This document shows positions 26,090-34,815 of a stretch of DNA of 64,000 nucleotides, in pieces. A model generated the notes under the pieces. That model had not been told where the DNA came from. It made no database searches and saw only the letters and a list, made by a program, of their open reading frames with translations. The stretch lies in contig JANQQF010000078.1 of the NCBI GenBank assembly GCA_028285035.1, positions 62,001 to 126,000 on the forward strand, written 5' to 3'. This DNA is from Phycisphaerae bacterium (lineage in GTDB: Bacteria > Chloroflexota > Anaerolineae > 4572-78 > J111). A program made the translations under genes and the position numbers. The first letter of the stretch is position 1, and each line of letters opens with the position of its first letter.

Positions 26090-27949
26090 ATGACGAATCA
26101 ACCGCAATATGATGAGCCGAGGCAGGTAAATGAGCATGCGCCTCAGTATGATCAGCACGGTCATCAGGTAGGTGGAGATCAATTTAATGTTGGTGGAGAT
26201 TATATTGTTTCTCCATCTACAGAACCTCCGTGGTGGAAGAGATGGATAACATATTCCCCTTTTATGTTCATACTCATTTGTGGTATCTGTGTTGCTTGTA
26301 GTGGGATCATATATCTTTCTTTAGAAGAGGAATTAGGAGGTTTAGTAGCGGAAACTTTTTTCCCTACCGCTACCCCAACTATGACACCTCGTCCTACGCC
26401 TCTACCACCCAGCCGAACAGAAATCATCCTGGATGTATCTCAGCGGATGGCTGAAAATTTAGGTAATTCAGATGAAACCAAGCTGGAAATCGCTATCGAG
26501 GCTATTCAAACTGCCCTTGATACTTTCGAGGGGACGGGTGATTTAATCGCACTACGTATGATGAGTGCTGATTCTGATACCATCTGTGGTATTGATCCAA
26601 AAACTTCACTAAAAGTCGATTTTACAACTAACTATCAAGAAATTCGAAATGAATTAAACAACCTGACTGTACATGGACGAGAGGCTCCATTAGGCGAAGC
26701 GTTACTTACAGCGTCACAACATATCAATGAAGAAGAAGCCAGTGGTCGAAGATTAATGATTTACGCTGGAGGCGATGCTACCTGTGGTCAATCAGTTCAA
26801 TATTTCTTTGAGCTTCTTAATGAGCGATTAGACAATCAAATAATCCGCTCAAAAACATTTCTAATCGTTATGAGTGATACGGAAATCAGCTTTGGCGAGA
26901 CTGGCTTACAAGAGGTTAGCTGGTCCTTGGCTCAAACTAAGGAGGAGGTAAAGAATCAATCTGAACAAGTAGCGGCAGAGGTAAAAGATGACTCAATTCA
27001 ATACACACAAATAGCACAGTCCTGGGTTCCTCCCACCCCCGGAAAAACTCCGGTAAAGGTTGAATATACTATTATTCCTACCGAGCCGAATACCCCTATT
27101 CAGCCCCTGATTGAACCTACATTTACACCTACCGATATAGCCGCCACTTTGCCCCCATCAGTTCAACCTATCTCATCTGATCCATCGCCAACCCCAAGGC
27201 CTCAAGAACCACCGACAGACATCCCTACGATACCTCCTACACAAATAGCATCTAACCCAAATACTCCGATCCCAACTTCTACTATAATCAAGACGCCAAC
27301 CAATACTTTATCGCCCGCTACGCCTACACCCACTTCAACATCAACGACTAATCCTCCTACCAGTACCCCAACCCCAACATCAACAAGTACGCCGGCAGCG
27401 ACACCAACCAATACACCCCCCAACACGCCAACGACAACGGCAACAAGTACGCCAACTCATACGCCGACAAACACCCCAACCTCGACGCCGACCAATACAC
27501 CAACTTCCACCATGAGTCCAACCCCAGAGTTGTTGCAACTGGGTCTTTACTGGCATCCTGATCGGCAGGATTATTCACTTGTAGCGACCGATCTACAGAA
27601 ATCAAATGCCCAGACTTTAGGATATACACTTGTCCAAACTGAGGGGTACATCTTTGCAGTTGAACAACCTGATACTGTTGAGTTACGGTTATACTGGAAC
27701 GATGATCGCAAAGATTATTTACTTGCAGCAACCGCAACAGGAAAAGTAACAGCTAGTAATTTTGGATATTCATTTATCGGTATCGAAGGTTATATATACG
27801 ATTCTGTTCAAACAGATACTGTTCCTCTTGAGATATATTGGAGAGCTAATCGTCAGGATAACCTTAATACAGCAACCGCCGCTGGTCAGGTGATAGCTAA
27901 CAATGAGAATTATTCTTTTGTCCGCATCGAGGGATATATTCTTCCGTAG
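26090..27949 (+). CDS. Membrane protein with VWA-like domain, Thr/Pro linker and three C-terminal beta repeats
   Basis: A 619-residue protein 25 bases after hsdR. Residues 1-45 hold the motif 'QVGGDQFNVGGDYIV', seen near the N-terminus of many conflict-system proteins. One transmembrane helix follows (~55-78). Residues ~105-300 resemble a von Willebrand A domain (TEIILDVSQRMAEN), but the MIDAS is DxSxR rather than DxSxS. Residues ~310-478 are a Thr/Pro-rich stalk. The last ~140 residues are three repeats of about 46 residues of the pattern 'L.LYW...R.DY...AT......A...GY.....EGYI', similar to DUF5648-type lectin-like repeats. It could be a surface protein or a membrane sensor attached to the defence island. 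Confidence 0.7.
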   Translation: MTNQPQYDEPRQVNEHAPQYDQHGHQVGGDQFNVGGDYIVSPSTEPPWWKRWITYSPFMFILICGICVACSGIIYLSLEEELGGLVAETFFPTATPTMTPRPTPLPPSRTEIILDVSQRMAENLGNSDETKLEIAIEAIQTALDTFEGTGDLIALRMMSADSDTICGIDPKTSLKVDFTTNYQEIRNELNNLTVHGREAPLGEALLTASQHINEEEASGRRLMIYAGGDATCGQSVQYFFELLNERLDNQIIRSKTFLIVMSDTEISFGETGLQEVSWSLAQTKEEVKNQSEQVAAEVKDDSIQYTQIAQSWVPPTPGKTPVKVEYTIIPTEPNTPIQPLIEPTFTPTDIAATLPPSVQPISSDPSPTPRPQEPPTDIPTIPPTQIASNPNTPIPTSTIIKTPTNTLSPATPTPTSTSTTNPPTSTPTPTSTSTPAATPTNTPPNTPTTTATSTPTHTPTNTPTSTPTNTPTSTMSPTPELLQLGLYWHPDRQDYSLVATDLQKSNAQTLGYTLVQTEGYIFAVEQPDTVELRLYWNDDRKDYLLAATATGKVTASNFGYSFIGIEGYIYDSVQTDTVPLEIYWRANRQDNLNTATAAGQVIANNENYSFVRIEGYILP

Positions 27950-27985
27950 AGAACCTGTATGGAAATTCCACGACACTATATGGCA

Positions 27986-28897
27986 TCACCCCCCCTTCAC
28001 ATACTGCGTCGGCGACACCCCCGTCATCTGCTTAAACACCCGTGAAAAAGCACTCACATCACTGAAGCCAACTTCGCCAGCGATAATCTCGACGGAGAGA
28101 CTTTGTTGGGCAAGGAGTTGTTTGGCGCGGTAGATGCGGCAGCGTGTGTGGTAGCGTTTGGGGGACTCGCCGACCCATTTTTCGAAGAGGGCGCGGAGGT
28201 GCGAGGGGCTGACGTGGACGGCGGCGGCGGTTTTGGCGGCTTGGAAGGGGGTGGTGCAGTTTTCCTGTAGATAAATCAGGGCATTTCGTACGGTTTCGGG
28301 ATAGCTAGCCGAGGGGGTGGCTTGATGCGAGAGGGTGTGAATGCGACCGAAAATAGTGTAGAAATGGCTCAGCGCTTGTAGCGCATGACCCGTTTGGCCG
28401 AGGATGAGCGTTTCCCGTAAATTGACAAAGCTCGTCTCCAATTCAGTATCCAGTCCCGGCGACCAATGCTTGACCTCTTGATGCTTGCCCCAAATTGAGG
28501 GCCAATTTCCAACCAAGGCAAACCAATGATATTGATGCGGTTCCAAACAACGATACTGACCAGCTTGACCAGGCGGCAAAACGAGAACATCACCCGGTTT
28601 CAGAAGCAGGATATCTTGATTTGATCGCCAGTGCGCCCGGCCTTGGGTGATAAAAAAGACGCGAGTCCACCGCTCCAATTGATAGCTGGTAATGGGATAA
28701 TCGTGCGGTGGTTCACAGTGATACTCCCCCGCCCGTTCGATCCAAAAATCAAGCTCAAAACTCTCAGTGGTTCCATCCCCAACGCGCCAATAGGTAAACA
28801 TTCGGGGCCGAAGCCCATAATTGGTTCCCCCAGCGATGGGGCGTTGCGGGACTCGCGATGTCGTCATTTTCACCAACAAATTCAGCATTTCACGCAA
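27986..28897 (-). CDS. AraC-family transcription regulator
   Basis: A 303-residue AraC-type regulator. The N-terminal ~150 residues form a cupin-like sensor ('FFITQGRAHWRSNQDILLLKPGDVLVLPPGQAGQYRC'), and the C-terminal ~100 form two helix-turn-helix units ('FQAAKTAAAVHVSPSHLRALFEKWVGESPKRYHTRCRIYRAKQLLAQQSLSVEIIAGEVGFSDVSAFSRVFKQMTGVSPTQYVK'). It is divergent from the mttB-like gene at 29096, with about 200 bases between, so it is the likely regulator of the methyl/sulfate cluster. The reverse-strand start is not firmly fixed. AraC regulators of this build usually sense a small sugar or amine. Confidence 0.93.
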   Translation of the reverse strand: MREMLNLLVKMTTSRVPQRPIAGGTNYGLRPRMFTYWRVGDGTTESFELDFWIERAGEYHCEPPHDYPITSYQLERWTRVFFITQGRAHWRSNQDILLLKPGDVLVLPPGQAGQYRCLEPHQYHWFALVGNWPSIWGKHQEVKHWSPGLDTELETSFVNLRETLILGQTGHALQALSHFYTIFGRIHTLSHQATPSASYPETVRNALIYLQENCTTPFQAAKTAAAVHVSPSHLRALFEKWVGESPKRYHTRCRIYRAKQLLAQQSLSVEIIAGEVGFSDVSAFSRVFKQMTGVSPTQYVKGG

Positions 28898-28984
28898 AAC
28901 AGATCGTGCGTAATTTCGTATGATAGTACGATATAGCGTTAGAGCAACTTTAAAGACAAAATTGGGCTAGAGTTTAAGCCACGT

Positions 28985-29021
28985 GATACGTGATGCGTAG
29001 ACAAATCACACATCACGTATC
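28985..29021. repeat. Inverted repeat between araC-type regulator and mttB-like gene
   Basis: Perfect 11-base arms GATACGTGATG (28985-28995) and CATCACGTATC (29011-29021) with a 15-base spacer. It may be an operator for the divergent regulator or a hairpin-forming intergenic repeat. Confidence 0.55.
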
Positions 29022-29095
29022 ATATTATGCTTAAGAAGAGTACGTCATTACACTTAGTGATACTGACGAGACATCATTCTCAAGGGAGCAAACTA

Positions 29096-30619
29096 ATGAC
29101 ACGGAAACGTCAACGACGACAACGGGCCAAACCGACTATTCCCTGGCTAAATACGCCTTTTCAGCAATTGACCAGTCCGGTCGAGCCAATGAATTGGGCC
29201 TCGGCTGAAGCGATCGAGAAGATCCACGAGGCATCAATGTGCATCCTTGAAGAGGTCGGGATGGCCTTTATGGATCCTGAAGCATTGTTGCTGTGGGAAA
29301 AAGCTGGGGCCACGGTCGATCACGCCACCGAACATGTTTGGATCGACCGTGGGTTGCTTCTGGAATTGGTAGCAAAAGCGCCATCAAGTTTCACCTGGCA
29401 CGCCCGCAATCCTGCCTACAATCTGACCATTGGCGGCAATCATATCAACTTTTGCCCAAATTCTGGAATGCCCTACGCCTCTGATTTAGAGAAGGGACGA
29501 CGACCCGGCACGCTGGAAGATTACGAGAACTTTGTGAAATTGGCCCATACCGTCCCCTTCTTCCAATTTGCTGGCGGGCCGCTGGTAGAGCCTCAGGATA
29601 TTGCCCCTTCGTTGCGCCATCTTTATCGCACCCGGGTCATGATTACCACCACGGACCGAGCTATTCGCAACACGGCGCATGGACGGGTGATCCCGAATGA
29701 TGTCATCACGATGCTCAAGCTCGTTTACGGCGACCCGCTGCCGGGTGCAGTGACAGGCGGCATCGTTAACGTGACCAGCCCGCTTCGGCTGGATGATCGC
29801 ATGATTGGCGGCATCGTCACCTTTGCTCGACACAATCAGGTGTCCGTCATCACCCCGTTCATCATGGCCGGAGCAACCAGCCCCATTACGATGGCCTCGG
29901 CCCTAGCCCAGCAAAATGCCGAGGCTCTGGGGGGGATTGCGCTTACTCAACTCGTCAATCCTGGGGCACCTGTTGTATACGGTGGGTTCGCCCAAAATGT
30001 CGATATGCGCTCTGGTAGTCCTGCCTTTGGGGGGCCAGAGGGAGCTTGGGGCTTTTTAGTCGGGGGGCAGATGGCTCGACGATATGGCTTGCCCTATCGC
30101 TCAAGCGGGAGCCTGACCAACAGTCAGAAGCCCGATGCTCAGGCTGCCTATGAGACACAATGGACGATGTGGCCTGCCGTTCTAGCGCACAGCAACATTG
30201 TATTGCACGGCGTTGGCTGGCTTGAGGCGGGTTTGGTTGCCTCCTATGAAAAGTTTGTCATTGACGTTGAAGCGTTGGGGATGTTCCACCACTTTCTTCG
30301 TGATTTTACCATCAATGATGAAGCTCTCGCTGTTGAGGCTATCGCCGAAGTTGGCGTGGGGGGCCATCACTTTGGCTCTGATTTGACGCAGGCCAACTAC
30401 AAAACTGCCTTCTACGAACCCGCCCTATCCAATCGGGAAGGCTTTGAGCAGTGGGTGAATAACGGGGAAAAAGATACCCTTCAGCGTGCCCATCAAATCT
30501 GGCAGGATTTGTTGGCAGCCTATGAGCGGCCACCCCTCGACATTGCCATTAGTGACGCCCTCGATGACTTCATCGCACGACGAGAACGAGAGTTGGATGG
30601 TGTTGATTTGTATGCGTAG
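29096..30619 (+). CDS. MttB-family (trimethylamine methyltransferase superfamily) protein
   Basis: About 507 residues from the ATG at 29096, which has AAGGGAG upstream; the frame is open to 29027 but without a ribosome site. It is an MttB-superfamily TIM-barrel methyltransferase ('ILEEVGMAFMDPEALLLWEKAGA', 'HINFCPNSGMPYASDLEKGRRPGTLEDYENFVKLAH', 'VVYGGFAQNVDMRSGSPAFGGPEGA'). True trimethylamine methyltransferases carry pyrrolysine. This gene has no in-frame amber codon, so it belongs to the non-Pyl group, whose characterised members demethylate glycine betaine, proline betaine or carnitine and pass the methyl to a corrinoid protein. No corrinoid protein gene is seen nearby. Confidence 0.88.
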   Translation: MTRKRQRRQRAKPTIPWLNTPFQQLTSPVEPMNWASAEAIEKIHEASMCILEEVGMAFMDPEALLLWEKAGATVDHATEHVWIDRGLLLELVAKAPSSFTWHARNPAYNLTIGGNHINFCPNSGMPYASDLEKGRRPGTLEDYENFVKLAHTVPFFQFAGGPLVEPQDIAPSLRHLYRTRVMITTTDRAIRNTAHGRVIPNDVITMLKLVYGDPLPGAVTGGIVNVTSPLRLDDRMIGGIVTFARHNQVSVITPFIMAGATSPITMASALAQQNAEALGGIALTQLVNPGAPVVYGGFAQNVDMRSGSPAFGGPEGAWGFLVGGQMARRYGLPYRSSGSLTNSQKPDAQAAYETQWTMWPAVLAHSNIVLHGVGWLEAGLVASYEKFVIDVEALGMFHHFLRDFTINDEALAVEAIAEVGVGGHHFGSDLTQANYKTAFYEPALSNREGFEQWVNNGEKDTLQRAHQIWQDLLAAYERPPLDIAISDALDDFIARRERELDGVDLYA

Positions 30620-30812
30620 GCAGCGGCTCATCATTTTCCATTTCATCTAAATACCCCTAAAATGTGTCGGCCAAGACAAGATAGTCATCAACATTTTGCC
30701 GATTTTATTAGTGCTCCAAATTCTCTGTCAGCCAATTTACGATAGACAATAAAATCTGCTTATCTTACAAAGTCGTAAATCCAAAATCGTAAATCGTTAA
30801 GAGGTCTTGAGA

Positions 30813-32432
30813 ATGCCCCAAGCAAAAAACATTCTGTTTATCATGTGTGACCAACTTCGCTGGGACTATTTATCCTGCTATGGTCATCCCCATTTAGAGA
30901 CGCCAAATATTGATTGGCTGGCCGAAAATGGGGTCCGTTTTGACCGAGCTTATGTGCAATCGCCAGTATGTGGCCCTTCACGGGCCTGTTTCTACACGGG
31001 GCGGTATCAAAGCACATTGGGCGTACGGCACAACGGTTATCCGCTTCGCATCGATGAGTTGGGGCTGGGCGATTATTTGCGGCCACTCGGGGTGCGTACC
31101 GCTGTTGCAGGAAAAACAGATCTGCGGCCCGATACGGTGACCGCTGAACGTCTAAACATTGATCTCAGTACGGAAGAAAACACCCTCACCCGAGAGGTCG
31201 GGTTTGAACCTTTTGATCGTGACCCTGGCCTCCACCCCACGACAATTTTGCGCAAAACTAATAAGCATCCCCGTTACAATCAATATCTGCAATCGCTGGG
31301 CTATGAAGCTGAAAACCCGTGGCACACCTATGCCAATTCGGTTGTGGATGATGAGGGCAATGTGCAAAATGGCTGGTACAACAAAAATGCCAAATATCCG
31401 GCCAACATCAAGGAAGAGCATTCTGAAACGCCCTATATGACTAACCGAGCCATCGAATTCATGACCGAGGCGGGTGATGAGCCGTGGTGTCTCCACTTAG
31501 GCTATATCAAACCCCACTGGCCGTATGTGGCTCCGGCTCCGTATCACAACATGTACGGCCCTGAGCACGTTCTGCCCGCCAATCGTACTGAGGAGGAACG
31601 CGCCAATCCGCATCACCCCGTCTATGCGGGTCATCTCAAATATTGTGGCGGCGAGGGCTTCTCGCGCGATGAAATTCGCGAGACGGTGATCCCGACCTAT
31701 ATGGGCCTGATCAAGCAAGTTGATGATCATCTGGGACGGCTGCTGAGCTGGATGCGAGACAATGGCATTTTGGAAAACACGATGATTATCTTCACCAGTG
31801 ATCACGGTGATTATTTGGGTGATCATTGGTTAGTGGACAAATATTGGTTTCACGAAGAGGCCGTACGTATCCCTTTGATTATTTACGATCCATCGAATTC
31901 AGCCGATAGCACACGCGGCACAATCTGTGATGAGTTGGTCGAGTCGATTGACATCGTGCCAACGTGTATCGACTTTGCGGGTGGTACGCCCAATCCCGAA
32001 CGACTTGAGGGTCACTCCTTGATGCCCTTTATTCGAGGGGAGTCTGTCAACGGCTGGCGAGAGTTTGTCGTTTGTGAGGAAGATTATGGCCCCTTGACGG
32101 TCCGTCATCATATGGGTCTTTCTATTGACGATGCGCGGGCCACGATGCTGCGGACCAAACGTTGGAAATACATCTTGCACGAGAAATTCCGGCCCGAGTT
32201 ATACGATATGAAAAATGATCCGCAAGAGCGCAATGATCTAGGCACAGCCCCAGCCTATGAGGCTCTGCGGAAAGAGTTCGAGAGCAAACTATTTCGCTGG
32301 TTCCGTCAGCGCAAACTCCGCTTCACCCGCACCAATGAATTTACAATGACCCGCTCACAGCCGGGCTGGACTCAACACGTATCTGGGGTGTGGATTGGGT
32401 ACTGGGGCGATGAACCCGATATTGAAGAATAA
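30813..32432 (+). CDS. Sulfatase 1 (formylglycine-dependent, alkaline phosphatase superfamily)
   Basis: About 539 residues. Metal ligands are in MCDQLRWDYLSCYGHP. The sulfatase signature CGPSRACFYTGRYQS (~53) has the Cys that must be converted to formylglycine. Later ligands are in FTSDHGDYLGDHWLVDK. The C-terminus ends 'VWIGYWGDEPDIEE', shared in outline with sulfatase 2 at 41100. There is no signal peptide, so it is cytoplasmic. I place the start at the ATG at 30813 with AAGAGG upstream rather than the TTG two codons earlier. Relatives hydrolyse choline sulfate, aryl sulfates or phosphonate monoesters; the substrate here is unknown. It needs a formylglycine-generating or anaerobic maturase not identified in this window. 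Confidence 0.92.
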   Translation: MPQAKNILFIMCDQLRWDYLSCYGHPHLETPNIDWLAENGVRFDRAYVQSPVCGPSRACFYTGRYQSTLGVRHNGYPLRIDELGLGDYLRPLGVRTAVAGKTDLRPDTVTAERLNIDLSTEENTLTREVGFEPFDRDPGLHPTTILRKTNKHPRYNQYLQSLGYEAENPWHTYANSVVDDEGNVQNGWYNKNAKYPANIKEEHSETPYMTNRAIEFMTEAGDEPWCLHLGYIKPHWPYVAPAPYHNMYGPEHVLPANRTEEERANPHHPVYAGHLKYCGGEGFSRDEIRETVIPTYMGLIKQVDDHLGRLLSWMRDNGILENTMIIFTSDHGDYLGDHWLVDKYWFHEEAVRIPLIIYDPSNSADSTRGTICDELVESIDIVPTCIDFAGGTPNPERLEGHSLMPFIRGESVNGWREFVVCEEDYGPLTVRHHMGLSIDDARATMLRTKRWKYILHEKFRPELYDMKNDPQERNDLGTAPAYEALRKEFESKLFRWFRQRKLRFTRTNEFTMTRSQPGWTQHVSGVWIGYWGDEPDIEE

Positions 32433-32485
32433 CGGCAGAGACACACAATTCCGATATGGGAGTAATAGTAATCCAGGAAAGTGTT

Positions 32486-33055
32486 ATGGCAAAAAAATTG
32501 TCTCAGAAGGAATTTAGAAGAGCAGCTATATGTTTCGAGTGTGGGGGTGTGGCATCTCAAGATCGATTACATCAATTATTAGCAGATGAGGAAGAACGCG
32601 ACGTACTAAAGTATTGGAGTGATCAATTTAATATTGAGCCAGAAGAAATCATCACAATTGAAGATCTGCAAACAAAAGAGGAGGTCCATTTTGTAGCTGG
32701 CAATTTCAATTGGGATAGCAATTATGAAGCGCTATTTGCACGCATAAATCATTCGTTATGTGATGCAGGCACTGGTCTCCTTTTATATTGGTTTGGAACT
32801 GGTTATTATTCAATGGCCAAAAATGATCCTAAGGACCCATTGTTACCTCTATTTTCTACTATTCAAGATAGATTTATATCCAATAAATTTAACTCGTACC
32901 AAATAGCGTTTGATCCTTATGAAGAACAATTAGTCCCTGAATTATCTGAAGTTTTAGAGACAAACTTTCACATTCCAACTGCCTTCTTTGCCCCATACAG
33001 TACAATGTATGTTGAATATAGTATGGAGAATTACCCAAAACATTATTTTGATTAA
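32486..33055 (+). CDS. Hypothetical protein within the methyl/sulfate cluster
   Basis: About 189 residues from the ATG at 32486, preceded by AGGAAAG; the frame opens 30 bases earlier. I do not recognise it. It is acidic and rich in Phe and Tyr, with a predicted mixed alpha/beta character ('LLADEEERDVLKYWSDQFNIEPEEIITIEDLQ', 'GLLLYWFGTGYYSMAK', 'FFAPYSTMYVEY'). There is no signal peptide or transmembrane helix. It is distinctly AT-richer than the sulfatase before it and the oxidoreductase after it, so it may be a recent insertion rather than a pathway enzyme. Confidence 0.7.
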   Translation: MAKKLSQKEFRRAAICFECGGVASQDRLHQLLADEEERDVLKYWSDQFNIEPEEIITIEDLQTKEEVHFVAGNFNWDSNYEALFARINHSLCDAGTGLLLYWFGTGYYSMAKNDPKDPLLPLFSTIQDRFISNKFNSYQIAFDPYEEQLVPELSEVLETNFHIPTAFFAPYSTMYVEYSMENYPKHYFD

Positions 33056-33116
33056 GCAATCTTATAATATCTGCAACCCACTATAAACATTCTCTTTTAC
33101 TGGAGCATAACAATTT

Positions 33117-34223
33117 ATGACAGACGATAGACACTTTTCCTGGACAAAACCAGCCGACCATTTGATTGGTCGGGGCGATAGTCTAGAGACCCCAGCCGAG
33201 TTATTAGATACATTTATCACCCCAACCAAAGATTTTTTCGTTTGCAACAACGTTGCTACCCCGACGATTGATCCAACAACGTACGCCCTTGAAATCACCG
33301 GCGACGCCATCGAAAAACCACTCAAGCTAACCCTCGATGATCTGCTCAAACTCCCGACCCACACAATTATCTCCTACCTTGAATGTGCAGGCAGTCAGCG
33401 CAACCTATTCACCAAAATTCAGGGTAATCAGCCTGTGTCCGATTCTTTTATGATGACCCCGTGGATGTTAGGCGGAGTGGGCAACGCGATCTGGACGGGT
33501 GTGCCTTTGCGGGTGGTGTTGGAGATGGCTGGCGTCACACCAGAGGCGGTTGATGTCAATCCAAAGGGATTGGACACCGAAGCCCCTGAGGGGGGCGTCA
33601 GTCGGCCCATCCCGATAGAAAAGGCCCTTGATCCCGACACGATTTTGGCCTATATGATGAATGGAGAGTTATTGCTGCCCGATCACGGCTTCCCCATGCG
33701 CTTGTTGGTACCGGGCTGGATTGGCTCAAACAGCGTCAAATGGCTTGGCTCAATTACCGTCTCCAAGCAAAAAATCTGGGTCAATCGAAATACCAGACAC
33801 TATGTGTTTATCGGCCCAGAATGGCCTGAAGAAGAATACAAACCCGCCATAGGTGAGATTATCACCACCCAAAATGTAAAGAGCTCGCTATCGTTACCAT
33901 GGAAGGCAGAGCTTGAGACAGGACAACAGACTCTGCACGGTGTGGCCCGCTCTCCCCACACTCGGATGGCAAAAGTTGAGTGGCAAGTTGTCAATGAAGC
34001 AGGTGAAATCGTCACCGACTGGCAAGAGGCGACCTTGCTTCCGCCAAACATGAAGTATGCGTGGGTTCGCTTCGCCATCGAGTGGCAAGCCCCCAGCGGA
34101 CGATGGAGCATTCGCACCAGAGCCACTGATGAAGCGGGCAACACCCAACCCGAAGTCATGCCGTTTAATCGCGAAGGATATTTGTTTAATCAGATTTATC
34201 CACACCCAGTGATTGTGGAGTAA
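33117..34223 (+). CDS. Sulfite oxidase-family molybdopterin oxidoreductase
   Basis: A 368-residue protein of the sulfite oxidase/SorA/YedY superfamily. The molybdenum-ligand Cys is in ISYLECAGSQRNLF (~90). 'GFPMRLLVPGWIGSNSVKWLGSITVS' is the hallmark of the Moco domain, followed by a Mo-co dimerisation domain (~240-365, 'LHGVARSPHTRMAKVEWQVV', 'WSIRTRATDEAGNTQP'). There is no Tat signal, so it is cytoplasmic, unlike most SorA and SoxC proteins. Alongside sulfatases it might oxidise sulfite or another sulfur compound, but other oxygen-transfer reactions are possible. It begins about 60 bases after the hypothetical gene. Confidence 0.9.
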   Translation: MTDDRHFSWTKPADHLIGRGDSLETPAELLDTFITPTKDFFVCNNVATPTIDPTTYALEITGDAIEKPLKLTLDDLLKLPTHTIISYLECAGSQRNLFTKIQGNQPVSDSFMMTPWMLGGVGNAIWTGVPLRVVLEMAGVTPEAVDVNPKGLDTEAPEGGVSRPIPIEKALDPDTILAYMMNGELLLPDHGFPMRLLVPGWIGSNSVKWLGSITVSKQKIWVNRNTRHYVFIGPEWPEEEYKPAIGEIITTQNVKSSLSLPWKAELETGQQTLHGVARSPHTRMAKVEWQVVNEAGEIVTDWQEATLLPPNMKYAWVRFAIEWQAPSGRWSIRTRATDEAGNTQPEVMPFNREGYLFNQIYPHPVIVE

Positions 34224-34510
34224 TTTGGAAAATAAACGAATATCTTCTCTGTTCATTATGGATACACTTTGCATATATGTACCTTCTTCCTTCGTACAGA
34301 ACTAAAACTACCACACAATCACGGAAATGTCCCCGGTCTTTGGCACCAAATTGACACCTTCATCAATTTGATATATTCTTCAGGTGTTCAATCTGGTTAA
34401 TCAAATTGAACATTTTGTGTTCAGCTACCCTCATTTTGATCAAACAATTACTTTGACGAATTTAACGTGGCAAAGCCTTAACCAGTTTCTCCCTAACAAA
34501 TTGGTAATGC

Positions 34511-34532
34511 GTACCAACTAATTAATTGGTAC
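34511..34532. promoter_or_regulatory. Operator-like palindrome
   Basis: A 22-base near-perfect palindrome with arms GTACCAA and TTGGTAC (two mismatched positions). A further TTGGTA half-site lies at 34501-34506, giving three alternating half-sites. It sits about 50 bases before a short reading frame with a strong ribosome site. It is typical of a dimeric repressor site (TetR, MarR or HxlR type); the regulator is not in the window. Confidence 0.55.
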
Positions 34533-34581
34533 AACAACATAAATTTACAATGGCGTATATTTGTAGCATTAGGAGGTGCTT

Positions 34582-34614
34582 ATGCTTGTGGTTTATAAGC
34601 GACATCAAGGTTAG
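34582..34614 (+). CDS. Possible 10-residue leader peptide
   Basis: An ATG with AGGAGGT placed six bases upstream opens a frame MLVVYKRHQG followed by TAG. The ribosome site is the strongest kind in the region. It is either a leader peptide or the stub of a gene disrupted by the repeat downstream. Expression is unproven. Confidence 0.3.
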   Translation: MLVVYKRHQG

Positions 34615-34683
34615 CCTCAACCAATTAATTCACCAATTTTAGCTATTAGAGCAATCAAATAAAGACCGGATAAAAAATGTCAG

Positions 34684-34766
34684 GTCATGCCCGAATGCTT
34701 TTGTCGGGCATCCACTGGTCGGGGGCAGCGAACGATGGATCCCCGCTAAAACCACGCGGGGATGAC
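34684..34766. repeat. MITE-like intergenic repeat with two hairpins
   Basis: The 83-base element has imperfect terminal inverted repeats (GTCATGCCCG against CGGGGATGAC, one mismatch) and two internal hairpins: ATGCCCGA/TCGGGCAT (34687-34711) and ATCCCCGC/GCGGGGAT (34739-34763). It resembles the dispersed GTCATNCCCG repeats of many bacterial genomes. No coding capacity. Confidence 0.6.
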
Positions 34767-34815
34767 ATAAATCAATTTTACGGGTTTTAACTGCTTAGTC
34801 TATAAGGAGAGAAAC

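Larger units (their letters stand above)
34224..34815. other. 592-base intergenic region before doxX-like gene
   Basis: The region contains a palindromic operator-like site (34511-34532), a 10-codon open frame with a perfect ribosome site (34582-34614) and a hairpin-rich repeat (34684-34766), all listed separately. No full gene is seen. The part from 34224 to 34500 is AT-rich with no clear structure. Confidence 0.6.

Noticed and set aside
27300..27530. Short direct repeats that could suggest a CRISPR array
   Set aside because: They encode the Thr/Pro-rich stalk of the VWA protein, with no regular spacer structure and no cas genes in the window.
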